DNA from: Streptomyces lateritius
Lineage (GTDB): Bacteria; Actinomycetota; Actinomycetes; Streptomycetales; Streptomycetaceae
NCBI RefSeq assembly: GCF_014649715.1
Contig: NZ_BMTO01000004.1
Location: 1-64,000, forward strand
Direction: 5' to 3'
DNA: 64,000 nt
Both the position numbers and the translations under genes were made by a program. Under the pieces are notes generated by a model. It was not told the DNA's origin. It did no database searches and worked only from the letters and a program-made list of their open reading frames with translations. Positions 29,164 through 36,686 of the stretch are shown here, in pieces (position 1 is the stretch's first letter; each line of letters starts with the position of its first letter).

Positions 29164-30309
29164 GTGAATGAGTCGACATTTACTCCCGGGGGTGGACAGC
29201 CAGGAATCCCTGTCGGCTCCGTCGCTGTCCGAACCTTCGCGAACAACGCGGCGGCCAATCAGCCCATGACGACAGCCCACACGATGAAGATGATGGACGG
29301 CCTACACGTGAACGCCACGGCCGGCAACGAGAGTGGCCGAGAGTCCACCCACTTCGCCGCCTACGACGAGGTGCCCGAGGGGCACTTCTACGACCCCGAC
29401 GCCGAGTACGAGCCCGACCCGGAGTACGCGGCCACGCTCGCACCCGACGCTGCCCGCCAGCGCCGCGAGCGGATCGGCCCCACCGGACGGCCCCTGCCCT
29501 ACTTCCCGATCCCGGGCCCGTTGACCGACCACGGACCCGCGAAGATCATCGCGATGTGCAACCAGAAGGGCGGCGTCGGCAAGACCACGTCGACCATCAA
29601 CCTGGGTGCTGCGCTCGCGGAGTACGGGCGGCGGGTGCTGCTCGTCGACTTCGACCCGCAGGGTGCCCTGTCGGTCGGTCTCGGTGTGAACCCGATGGAG
29701 CTCGACCTCACCGTCTACAACCTGCTCATGGAGCGGGGCATGTCGGCGGACGAGGTCCTGCTCAAGACCGCCGTTCCCAACATGGACCTGCTGCCCAGCA
29801 ATATCGATTTGTCAGCGGCCGAGGTGCAGTTGGTCAGCGAGGTCGCGCGCGAGTCCACGCTCCAGCGCGCCCTGAAGCCGCTGATGAACGACTACGACTA
29901 CATCGTGATCGACTGTCAGCCCTCGCTCGGTCTGCTGACCGTGAACGCGCTGACGGCGGCTCACAAGGTCATCGTCCCGCTGGAGTGCGAGTTCTTCGCG
30001 CTGCGTGGTGTGGCCCTGCTGACCGAGACGATCGAGAAGGTCCAGGAGCGGCTCAACCCCGAGCTGGAGCTCGACGGCATCCTCGCCACGATGTACGACT
30101 CCCGGACCGTGCACAGCCGTGAGGTGCTCGCGCGCGTCGTCGAGGCCTTCGACGACCACGTGTACCACACGGTGATCGGCCGGACCGTGCGCTTCCCGGA
30201 GACCACGGTCGCCGGTGAGCCGATCACGACGTACGCCTCCAACTCCGTGGGCGCCGCCGCCTACCGTCAGCTCGCCAGGGAGGTGCTCGCCCGGTGTCAC
30301 GCCGAGTGA
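29164..30309 (+). CDS. ParA-like chromosome-partitioning ATPase
   Basis: The 381-residue protein has a disordered N-terminal extension (about residues 1-125), then a ParA/Soj ATPase domain. Walker A is NQKGGVGKTTSTINLGAALA (about residue 135), with VLLVDFDPQGALSVGLG and VIDCQPSLGLLTVNAL after it. The C-terminus is AAAYRQLAREVLARCHAE. It is not the parAB locus near oriC: no parB or parS adjoins. It heads a run with an RHH-like protein and the condensin subunits scpA and scpB. GTG 29164 follows AAGGAGG by 11 nt; ATG 29266 is a possible alternative. Confidence 0.93.
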   Translation: MNESTFTPGGGQPGIPVGSVAVRTFANNAAANQPMTTAHTMKMMDGLHVNATAGNESGRESTHFAAYDEVPEGHFYDPDAEYEPDPEYAATLAPDAARQRRERIGPTGRPLPYFPIPGPLTDHGPAKIIAMCNQKGGVGKTTSTINLGAALAEYGRRVLLVDFDPQGALSVGLGVNPMELDLTVYNLLMERGMSADEVLLKTAVPNMDLLPSNIDLSAAEVQLVSEVARESTLQRALKPLMNDYDYIVIDCQPSLGLLTVNALTAAHKVIVPLECEFFALRGVALLTETIEKVQERLNPELELDGILATMYDSRTVHSREVLARVVEAFDDHVYHTVIGRTVRFPETTVAGEPITTYASNSVGAAAYRQLAREVLARCHAE

Positions 30310-30797
30310 GTCTGCCCGGCGCCGACGAACTGTTCCGTACGACCGGGGGGATGGCGCTGCAGTCCTCCTCACCCCGCAGGGGCGAGGCCAGGGTGCCGGC
30401 TCCCGCGGGCGAGAGCGGCACGGGTGCGGCGGAGGGCTCGGCCTCCGCGGAGCACTCGGCGGCGGCGTCGGAGACGGCGGAACCGCGGGCCAGGACCGCG
30501 GAGCCGACGGCTCCGGCCTCCCCGGCGGCGCCCGCCGCGTCCGCCCAGGCGCGACGCCGGGGCCGGTCGCCGAACCGACGGCCGAGCGGGCGCGAGCGGC
30601 ACGACGAGAAGATCACGGTCTACGTCTCCGCGGAGGAGCTGATGGACCTGGAGCACGCGCGGCTGGTGCTCCGGGGCGAGCACGGTCTCGCCGTGGACCG
30701 GGGCCGGATCGTCCGCGAGGCGGTGGCGGTGGTCCTGGCGGACCTGGAGTCCCGCGGCGACGCGAGCATCCTCGTACGCCGCCTGCGCGGCCGCTGA
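30294..30797 (+). CDS. Ribbon-helix-helix-like protein partnered with ParA
   Basis: The 167-residue product has a low-complexity Ala/Ser/Glu-rich first half, a basic patch (ARRRGRSPNRRPSGRERHDE, about residues 84-103) and a compact C-terminal domain. The last part reads KITVYVSAEELMDLEHARL, then an Arg/Gly linker and DRGRIVREAVAVVLADLESR. A beta strand followed by two helices ending in REAV is the pattern of ribbon-helix-helix DNA-binding proteins. The start GTG 30294 overlaps the ParA gene by 16 bp, so the two are coupled. I infer a DNA-binding partner for ParA; no named family is certain. Confidence 0.72.
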   Translation: MSRRVSLPGADELFRTTGGMALQSSSPRRGEARVPAPAGESGTGAAEGSASAEHSAAASETAEPRARTAEPTAPASPAAPAASAQARRRGRSPNRRPSGRERHDEKITVYVSAEELMDLEHARLVLRGEHGLAVDRGRIVREAVAVVLADLESRGDASILVRRLRGR

Positions 30798-30842
30798 AGG
30801 TAACCTGCGGGCTGCCGCGCTCCTGCTCCTCCCTGGACCCCC

Positions 30843-32156
30843 ATGCCCCCGCCCCCCGACGAAACGTCCCGCCCGCCCCGCCGCCGCATCCTGGGCCGGG
30901 GCCCGGGGACGACGCCCCCGGGGGCCGCGCCGCCAGAGCCGCCGTCCGCCGCGCCCGGCCCGTCGCGGGCCGCAGAGGCCCCTGCGGGCCCCGCCGGTCC
31001 GGCCCGTGGCCCGCTGGACGAGACGCCGGAGGCGCTGGACGAGGCCGCCCCCGCCCCGCCGGCCGTCGCCGACCCGGGGAGCGGGGGCCCTGAGAAAGCT
31101 GCCGCGTCAGGCGGCCTCGCCGGCAATCCGGCCGAGTCCGGTACCGGCGGTTCCGGTGCGCCGGGGAACGCCCCCGAGGGCAGGCCCGGCCCTGTGCCCG
31201 GGCCGGGTGCGAGCAACGCGGCGCCGCCCGCTCCAGCGGTCGCGGGCGGCGGATCCACCGAGGGCGGCCCCGTGCCCGCCGAGGACGCCTCCGTACCCGC
31301 CGCGGATGCTCCGGCGGCCGACGGACCCGTCCAAGGCGCCCCCGTGTCCGACGACGGGCGCTTCACCGTGCGGCTGGCGAACTTCGAGGGGCCCTTCGAC
31401 CTTCTGCTGCAGCTCATCTCAAGGCACCGGCTCGACGTCACCGAGGTCGCCCTGTCCCGGGTCACCGACGAGTTCATGGCGCACATCCGGGCCATGGGGC
31501 CCGACTGGGACCTCGATCAGACCACCGAGTTCCTGGTCGTCGCCGCCACGCTGCTCGACCTCAAGGCCGCCCGGCTGCTGCCCGCCGCCGAGGTGGAGGA
31601 CGAGGCCGATCTCGCGCTCCTGGAGGCGCGGGACCTCCTCTTCGCCCGGCTCCTGCAGTACCGCGCGTACAAGCGGATCGCCGAGATCTTCGCCGAGCGG
31701 TGGGAGGCCGAGGGGCGGCGCCACCCCCGGACCGTCGGCCTCGAGCCCCACCACGCCGAGCTGCTCCCCGAGGTCGTCATCAGCATCGGCGCCGAGGGCT
31801 TCGCCAGGCTCGCCGTCAAGGCCATGCAGCCGAAGGCCGAGCCGCAGGTGTACGTCGACCACATCCACGCCCCCCTCGTCAGCGTCCGGGAGCAGGCCGG
31901 GCTCGTCGTCGCCCTCCTCAAGGAGCGCGGGACGGTGAGTTTCCGCGAACTCGCGGAAGGAGCGCCCGACACCCTCACCGTCGTGGCCCGCTTCCTCGCC
32001 CTTCTGGAGCTCTACCGCGAGAAGGCCGTCGCCCTCGACCAGGAGGAGGCCCTCGGAGAGCTGACCGTCTCCTGGACCGGCGGCGACGGCGTTGAGGAGG
32101 CCCGCGTCACCGACGAGTTCGACCAGGAAGACCAGGAAACGGAGGCCCCGAGGTGA
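30843..32156 (+). CDS. scpA: Segregation and condensation protein A
   Basis: The 437-residue protein has a Pro/Ala/Gly-rich extension to about residue 172. The conserved ScpA kleisin domain begins with FTVRLANFEGPFDLLLQLI. Further family motifs are EFLVVAATLLDLKAARLLP and TVSFRELAEGAPDTLTVVAR in the C-terminal winged helix that closes the SMC ring. The extension is much longer than in Bacillus ScpA (about 250 residues in all). ATG 30843 lacks a clear ribosome-binding site, and the real start could lie within the extension. It overlaps scpB by 4 bp. Confidence 0.93.
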   Translation: MPPPPDETSRPPRRRILGRGPGTTPPGAAPPEPPSAAPGPSRAAEAPAGPAGPARGPLDETPEALDEAAPAPPAVADPGSGGPEKAAASGGLAGNPAESGTGGSGAPGNAPEGRPGPVPGPGASNAAPPAPAVAGGGSTEGGPVPAEDASVPAADAPAADGPVQGAPVSDDGRFTVRLANFEGPFDLLLQLISRHRLDVTEVALSRVTDEFMAHIRAMGPDWDLDQTTEFLVVAATLLDLKAARLLPAAEVEDEADLALLEARDLLFARLLQYRAYKRIAEIFAERWEAEGRRHPRTVGLEPHHAELLPEVVISIGAEGFARLAVKAMQPKAEPQVYVDHIHAPLVSVREQAGLVVALLKERGTVSFRELAEGAPDTLTVVARFLALLELYREKAVALDQEEALGELTVSWTGGDGVEEARVTDEFDQEDQETEAPR

Positions 32157-32776
32157 AGGCACCCGACGATCTCAAGCCCGCCCTCGAAGCCGTCCTCATG
32201 GTCGTCGACGAGCCCGCCACCGAGGCCCATCTCGCCAAGGTCCTGGAGCGCACCCCGCGCGAGGTGGGCGACGCCTTGCGCGAGCTCGCGGACGAGTACA
32301 CGGTCCAGGGCCGCGGCTTCGAGCTGCGCCTGGTCGCCGGCGGCTGGCGGTTCTACACCCGGGCGGAGTACGCCCCGGCCGTCGAGGCCTTCGTCCTCGA
32401 CGGGCAGCAGGCCCGGCTCACGCAGGCGGCCCTGGAGACCCTCGCCGTCGTCGCGTACCGCCAGCCGGTCAGCCGCTCCCGTGTCTCCGCGGTCCGCGGC
32501 GTGAACTGTGACGGGGTCATGCGGACCCTCCTCCAGCGCGGTCTCGTGGAGGAGGCGGGCACGGAACCCGAAACAGGTGCGATCCTGTACAGGACGACGA
32601 ACTACTTCCTGGAGCGGATGGGCCTGCGCGGCCTGGACGAGCTCCCGGAGCTCGCGCCCTTCCTCCCCGAGGCGGACGCGATCGAGGCGGAGACGCTGGA
32701 AGGGGTCCCGTCGTTCGACCCGGACGCACCAGATGCACCGGGTTTCGAGGACGCAGACGACAAGACGGAACTTTGA
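32153..32776 (+). CDS. scpB: Segregation and condensation protein B
   Basis: The 207-residue protein carries tandem winged-helix domains: KPALEAVLMVVDEPATEAHL at the start, then AALETLAVVAYRQPVSRSRV and VMRTLLQRGLVEEAGTEPET in the second. ScpB dimers bind ScpA and SMC to form bacterial condensin. GTG 32153 overlaps the scpA stop. Its own stop overlaps the next start (TGATG), so scpA, scpB and the pseudouridine synthase gene form one coupled unit. Confidence 0.95.
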   Translation: MKAPDDLKPALEAVLMVVDEPATEAHLAKVLERTPREVGDALRELADEYTVQGRGFELRLVAGGWRFYTRAEYAPAVEAFVLDGQQARLTQAALETLAVVAYRQPVSRSRVSAVRGVNCDGVMRTLLQRGLVEEAGTEPETGAILYRTTNYFLERMGLRGLDELPELAPFLPEADAIEAETLEGVPSFDPDAPDAPGFEDADDKTEL

Positions 32777-34065
32777 TGCGAAGCAGCAGCGGCAGGAACA
32801 GCAGCGGAAACAACGGCGGGAGCCGTGGTGGCAACAGCGGCGGCCGCGGAAGCGGCAGCAGCAGCGGCGGCCGCGGCGGCAGCGCGGGCGGTGGCGGCGG
32901 CTACCGTGGCGCCGGTGGTGGCGGTGGCCGTGACGACAGGCAGGGCGGTGGCGGCGGTTACCGCGGTGCCGGTGGTGGCGGTGGCCGTGACGACAGGCAG
33001 GGCGGTGGCGGCGGCTACCGCGGTGCCGGTGGTGGCGGTGGCCGTGACGACAGGCAGGGCGGTGGCGGTCGGCCGCGCAACCCGCGCCCGGAGGAGCGCC
33101 GCTACGACGTGGGCGGCACGTCCGAGGCCCCGAAGAAGGGCCGCGGCGCCGCGGCCCGCGGTGGCGCCAAGGGCGGCCCGAAGGCCCCGCAGGGCGGCAC
33201 CCCGCCCCGTCGTGGCCCGCACGGACAGCGGCAGGCCCCGGCCCGCTCGCGTGAGCTCGACGCCAAGATCGAGCAGCGCAACCGCGACCGGTACGCGGAC
33301 CGCCCGGAGATCAAGACCCCCAAGACCTTCCCCGGCGCCGAGCAGGAGGGCGAGCGGCTCCAGAAGGTGCTCGCCCGGGCCGGCATGGGCTCGCGCCGCG
33401 CGTGCGAGGAGCTGATCGAGCAGGCCCGTGTCGAGGTCAACGGCGAGATCGTCCTGGAGCAGGGCAAGCGCGTCGACCCGGAGAAGGACGAGATCAAGGT
33501 CGACGGCCTGACCGTCGCCACCCAGTCGTACCTCTTCTTCGCGCTGAACAAGCCCGCCGGTGTCGTCTCCACCATGGAGGACCCCGACGGCCGCCAGTGC
33601 CTGGGCGACTACGTCACCAACCGTGAGACCCGCCTCTTCCACGTCGGCCGGCTCGACACCGAGACCGAGGGCATCATCCTGCTCACCAACCACGGTGAGC
33701 TGGCCCACCGCCTCACGCACCCGAAGTACGGCGTGAAGAAGACGTACCTGGCCGCCATCACGGGCCCGCTGCCGCGCGAGGTCGGCAAGCGGCTCAAGGA
33801 CGGCATCCAGCTGGAGGACGGTTACGCCCGCGCCGACCACTTCCGCGTGGTCGAGCAGACCGGCAAGAACTACCTGGTCGAGGTGACCCTGCACGAGGGC
33901 CGCAAGCACATCGTGCGCCGGATGCTCGCCGAGGCCGGTTTCCCGGTCGAGAAGCTGGTCCGCACCGCCTTCGGCCCGATCGCGCTCGGCGACCAGAAGT
34001 CGGGCTGGCTGCGCCGGCTGACCAACACCGAGGTCGGCATGCTGATGAAGGAAGTCGGCATGTAG
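32776..34065 (+). CDS. RluB-type 23S rRNA pseudouridine synthase with glycine-rich arm
   Basis: Residues 1 to about 190 of this 429-residue protein are low complexity (Gly, Arg, Ser), including three copies of GGYRGAGGGGGRDDRQGG. An S4 domain follows (about 193-240, RLQKVLARAGMGSRRACEEL). The RsuA/RluB catalytic domain has the active-site Asp in FHVGRLDTETEGIILLTN. Typical RluB proteins are about 250-290 residues, so the arm is an addition. RluB-type enzymes modify helix 89 of 23S rRNA; the RG-rich arm probably aids RNA binding. ATG 32776 overlaps the scpB stop. Confidence 0.9.
   Translation: MRSSSGRNSSGNNGGSRGGNSGGRGSGSSSGGRGGSAGGGGGYRGAGGGGGRDDRQGGGGGYRGAGGGGGRDDRQGGGGGYRGAGGGGGRDDRQGGGGRPRNPRPEERRYDVGGTSEAPKKGRGAAARGGAKGGPKAPQGGTPPRRGPHGQRQAPARSRELDAKIEQRNRDRYADRPEIKTPKTFPGAEQEGERLQKVLARAGMGSRRACEELIEQARVEVNGEIVLEQGKRVDPEKDEIKVDGLTVATQSYLFFALNKPAGVVSTMEDPDGRQCLGDYVTNRETRLFHVGRLDTETEGIILLTNHGELAHRLTHPKYGVKKTYLAAITGPLPREVGKRLKDGIQLEDGYARADHFRVVEQTGKNYLVEVTLHEGRKHIVRRMLAEAGFPVEKLVRTAFGPIALGDQKSGWLRRLTNTEVGMLMKEVGM
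32889..33069 (+). repeat. 54-bp coding tandem repeat, about three copies
   Basis: Near-identical 54-bp units containing GGTGGCGGTGGCCGTGACGA and CAGGCAGGGCGGTGGCGGCG run in tandem and encode the 18-residue glycine/arginine repeat of the pseudouridine synthase arm. The last two copies differ by only one or two bases, suggesting recent duplication or gene conversion. Confidence 0.88.
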
Positions 34066-34073
34066 ACCCGCGA

Positions 34074-34097
34074 GGCCGTACGTACGTACGTACGGCC
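34074..34097. repeat. 24-bp perfect palindrome, GGCC(GTAC)4GGCC
   Basis: Immediately after the pseudouridine synthase stop lies a perfect self-complementary run of four GTAC units flanked by GGCC. It has no loop, so it could form a cruciform or a small hairpin in RNA. It might act with the hairpin at 34111 as a terminator, or be a protein-binding or methylation-rich site (eight overlapping four-base palindromes). Confidence 0.75.
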
Positions 34098-34110
34098 GAC
34101 GCGCGACGAC

Positions 34111-34146
34111 GAAGCCCGTGACCGCCGCCCGGCGCTCACGGGCTTC
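34111..34146 (+). terminator. Terminator after the scp/pseudouridine synthase operon
   Basis: GAAGCCCGTGA (34111-34121) pairs perfectly with TCACGGGCTTC (34136-34146) around a GC-rich loop that can itself pair. It is followed by CTCATGTCTCTTTC, only weakly T-rich. It separates the condensin operon from the NrtR-controlled promoter just downstream. Confidence 0.75.
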
Positions 34147-34164
34147 CTCATGTCTCTTTCGCAC

Positions 34165-34207
34165 TTGTGGCCGAAGCCCGTCGCCCTTTATAGTCAACAT
34201 GACTCTT
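34165..34207 (+). promoter_or_regulatory. Promoter with NrtR-type operator upstream of pnuC
   Basis: TTGTGG (34165-34170) and TATAGT (34189-34194) are spaced by 18 bp, the best sigma-70-like promoter in the window. The palindrome AGTCA-ACA-TGACT (34192-34204) overlaps the -10. It resembles the actinobacterial NrtR operator core (TAGTCA...TGACTA), and an nrtR gene lies in the same operon. Binding of apo-NrtR would block the polymerase; ADP-ribose or related ligands would release it, as known for the family. The site choice here is inferred from sequence. Confidence 0.75.
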
Positions 34208-34219
34208 AAGGAGGCGGGC

Positions 34220-34873
34220 GTGAGCCTCGCGAACATCCTCGAACCTCTGCAGCGGCCGCTCCTCACGGTCCTGGACACCCCGGTCAGCTGGACCGAGGTC
34301 CTCGGCTTCGGCAGCGGAGCGCTCTGCGTCTGGCTCGTCGCCCGCCAGCACATCGCCAACTGGCCCATCGGCATCGCCAACAACCTCTTCTTCATCCTTC
34401 TCTTCGGTCAGGCCGGGCTCTACGCCGACGCCGGCCTCCAGATCGTCTTCATCACCCTCGCCGTGTACGGCTGGTGGACCTGGACCCACGGGGGTGGACC
34501 AGGCTCCGACACCCTCCCGGTGCGCCGCACCACGCGCACCGAGTGGACCTGGCTGCTCACGGCGGGGGTGGTGGGGACCCTCGGCCTCACCCTGCTGCTC
34601 GACCGCGCGACCGACTCCACCGTCCCCTTCTGGGACGCCCTGACGACCGCGCTCTCCCTGATGGCGACATACGGCCAGTGCCGGAAGCGGCTGGAGTCCT
34701 GGTGGCTCTGGATCGCCGCCGACGTGGTCTACGTACCGCTGTACGCGTACAAGGAGCTGTACCTGACCTCCCTGCTGTACGTCGGCTTCATGACGCTCTG
34801 CGTCCTCGGCCTGCGCGGCTGGAGCCGCGACCTCGCCGCCCGGCGCGTCCACCCGGTGGAGGCGACGGCATGA
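34220..34873 (+). CDS. pnuC: Nicotinamide riboside transporter PnuC
   Basis: The 217-residue membrane protein has six to seven hydrophobic helices. It carries the PnuC features NWPIGIANNLFFILLFGQAG and QIVFITLAVYGWWTWTHGG, and the C-terminal WWLWIAADVVYVPLYAYKEL. It takes up nicotinamide riboside by facilitated diffusion, trapped by phosphorylation. GTG 34220 lies 5 nt after AAGGAGG (34208-34214). The upstream ATG at 34199 lies within the operator and would not be well spaced. The stop overlaps the nadR start (ATGA). Confidence 0.95.
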   Translation: MSLANILEPLQRPLLTVLDTPVSWTEVLGFGSGALCVWLVARQHIANWPIGIANNLFFILLFGQAGLYADAGLQIVFITLAVYGWWTWTHGGGPGSDTLPVRRTTRTEWTWLLTAGVVGTLGLTLLLDRATDSTVPFWDALTTALSLMATYGQCRKRLESWWLWIAADVVYVPLYAYKELYLTSLLYVGFMTLCVLGLRGWSRDLAARRVHPVEATA

Positions 34874-35949
34874 AGCGCTACGGACACGGCCTGGTCCTCG
34901 GCAAGTTCTACCCGCCGCACGCCGGCCACCACCACCTCGTGCGCACCGCGCGCGACCGCTGCGAGCGGCTCACCGTCCTCGTCTGCGCCTCCTCCGTGGA
35001 GTCCCTGTCCCTGGAGGACCGGGTCGCCTGGATGCGCGAGATCCACCCCGACGTCCTCGTCGTCGGCGCCGTCGACGACATCCCCGTCGACCTCCACGAC
35101 CCCGACGTGTGGGCCGCCCACATGGCCGTCTTCCGCGCGGCGGTCCCCGAGCCCGTCGACGCCGTCTTCACCTCCGAGGCGTACGGGGAGGAGCTCGGCC
35201 GCCGATTCGGCGCCGAGTCCGTGTGCGTCGACCCGGACCGTACGCTCTTCCCCGTCTCCGGCACCGCCGTCCGCAAGGACCCCGTCGGCTGCTGGGACTT
35301 CCTGGAGGCGCCGGTCCGCGCCGCGCTCACCCGGCGCGTGGTCGTCCTCGGCGCCGAGTCCACCGGCACCACCACCATGGCCCGCGCCCTCGCCGACCAC
35401 TACCGGAGCCGGGGCGGCGTGTGGGCCCGCACCCGGTACGTACCGGAGTACGGCCGCGAGTACAGCGAACGCAAGCTCGCCGAACTGCGCGCCGAACGCC
35501 CCGGCGCCGACTGGACGGACGTCACCTTCCGGTCCGCCGACTTCCCCGTCATCGCCCAGCGTCAGGCGGAGATGGAGGAGGCGGCGGCGCGTGAGGGCTC
35601 GCCCGTGCTCTTCTGCGACACCGACGCCTTCGCCACCACCATCTGGCACGAGCGGTACATGGGCACCACCAGCCCCGCCACCGGTGAGATCGCCGCCCGG
35701 GGCCGGCAGCACCTGTGGCTGCTCACCGACCACAACGGCGTCCCGTTCGAGGACGACGGGCTGCGCGACGGGGAGCATCTGCGGCCGTGGATGACGGCCC
35801 GCTTCGTCGCCCAGCTCTCCCGGACGGGCCGTCGCACCGCCGTCCTCACCGGTCCGCACGAGGAGCGCCTCGCGGCCGCCGTCGCCGCCGTGGACGCCCT
35901 GCTCGCCGAGGGTCCGTACCTCGCCGACCCCCTCCCGGAGCGCCGATGA
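34870..35949 (+). CDS. nadR: NadR-like bifunctional NMN adenylyltransferase / ribosylnicotinamide kinase
   Basis: The 359-residue protein starts with a nucleotidyltransferase domain (GLVLGKFYPPHAGHHHLVRT, the HxGH motif at about residue 17; VSGTAVRKDP near its end). From about residue 155 there is a P-loop kinase domain with VVLGAESTGTTTMARALADH. It would phosphorylate nicotinamide riboside and adenylate NMN to NAD. The P-loop Lys expected in GXESXGKST is Thr here (residues 161-169), so kinase activity is not assured. It lacks the DNA-binding domain of enterobacterial NadR; regulation falls to the adjoining nrtR. Confidence 0.92.
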   Translation: MKRYGHGLVLGKFYPPHAGHHHLVRTARDRCERLTVLVCASSVESLSLEDRVAWMREIHPDVLVVGAVDDIPVDLHDPDVWAAHMAVFRAAVPEPVDAVFTSEAYGEELGRRFGAESVCVDPDRTLFPVSGTAVRKDPVGCWDFLEAPVRAALTRRVVVLGAESTGTTTMARALADHYRSRGGVWARTRYVPEYGREYSERKLAELRAERPGADWTDVTFRSADFPVIAQRQAEMEEAAAREGSPVLFCDTDAFATTIWHERYMGTTSPATGEIAARGRQHLWLLTDHNGVPFEDDGLRDGEHLRPWMTARFVAQLSRTGRRTAVLTGPHEERLAAAVAAVDALLAEGPYLADPLPERR

Positions 35950-36686
35950 ACCGATCCCGGGCTCCCGAGGGCTACGACCCCTCCGCCTTCGAGCCGTTCG
36001 CCGTCACCGTCGACCTCGCCGTCTTCACCGTCCGCGAGGAGCGACTGCACGTCCTCCTCGTGGAGCGCGGCCAGGAGCCGTACGCCGGGACCTGGGCGCT
36101 GCCCGGCGGCTTCGTGCTGCCCCGCGAGTCCGCCGAGCGGGCCGCGCGCCGTGAACTGGCCGAGGAGACCGGCCTCTCGGCGGACACCGTCGCCGGCCTC
36201 CACCTCGAACAACTGCGCACCTACAGCGAGCCGGACCGCGATCCCCGGATGCGGGTCGTCTCGGTCGCCTACACCGCGCTCGTACCGGATCCGCCCGAAC
36301 CCAGGGGCGGCGGGGACGCGGCGCGGGCGCGGTGGATGCCGCACGGGACGCTCGGGCCTCTCGCCTTCGACCACGACCGGATCCTCGCCGACGCGCACGA
36401 CCGGATCGGTGCCAAGCTCGAGTACTCCTGTCTCGCCACAGCCTTCTGCCCGCCCGAGTTCACGATCGGCGAGCTGCGCCAGGTGTACGAGACGGTCTGG
36501 GGCGTCGAACTCGACCGCCCCAACTTCCGGCGCAAGGTCCTCGCCACCCCCGGCTTCGTCCGGGCCGTGGAGGGACCTCCGCGCCTCACCGGCGGACGGG
36601 GGAAACCGGCCGCTCTCTACCGGGCGGGTGAGGCCAAGGCCCTCCACCCGCCGCTGCTGCGACCGGAAGGACGATCCACCTCATGA
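35946..36686 (+). CDS. nrtR: NrtR-type Nudix-related transcriptional regulator
   Basis: The 246-residue protein combines an N-terminal Nudix domain with a C-terminal winged helix (about residues 155-220, EFTIGELRQVYETVWGVELD then RPNFRRKVLATPGFV). The Nudix box at residues 55-77 (GFVLPRESAERAARRELAEE) fits GX5EX7REUXEEXGU completely, unlike many NrtRs in which it is degenerate, so catalysis may be kept. NrtR represses NAD genes and responds to ADP-ribose or NAD-related ligands. The start overlaps the nadR stop. It probably controls the operon through the site at 34192-34204. Confidence 0.92.
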   Translation: MNRSRAPEGYDPSAFEPFAVTVDLAVFTVREERLHVLLVERGQEPYAGTWALPGGFVLPRESAERAARRELAEETGLSADTVAGLHLEQLRTYSEPDRDPRMRVVSVAYTALVPDPPEPRGGGDAARARWMPHGTLGPLAFDHDRILADAHDRIGAKLEYSCLATAFCPPEFTIGELRQVYETVWGVELDRPNFRRKVLATPGFVRAVEGPPRLTGGRGKPAALYRAGEAKALHPPLLRPEGRSTS

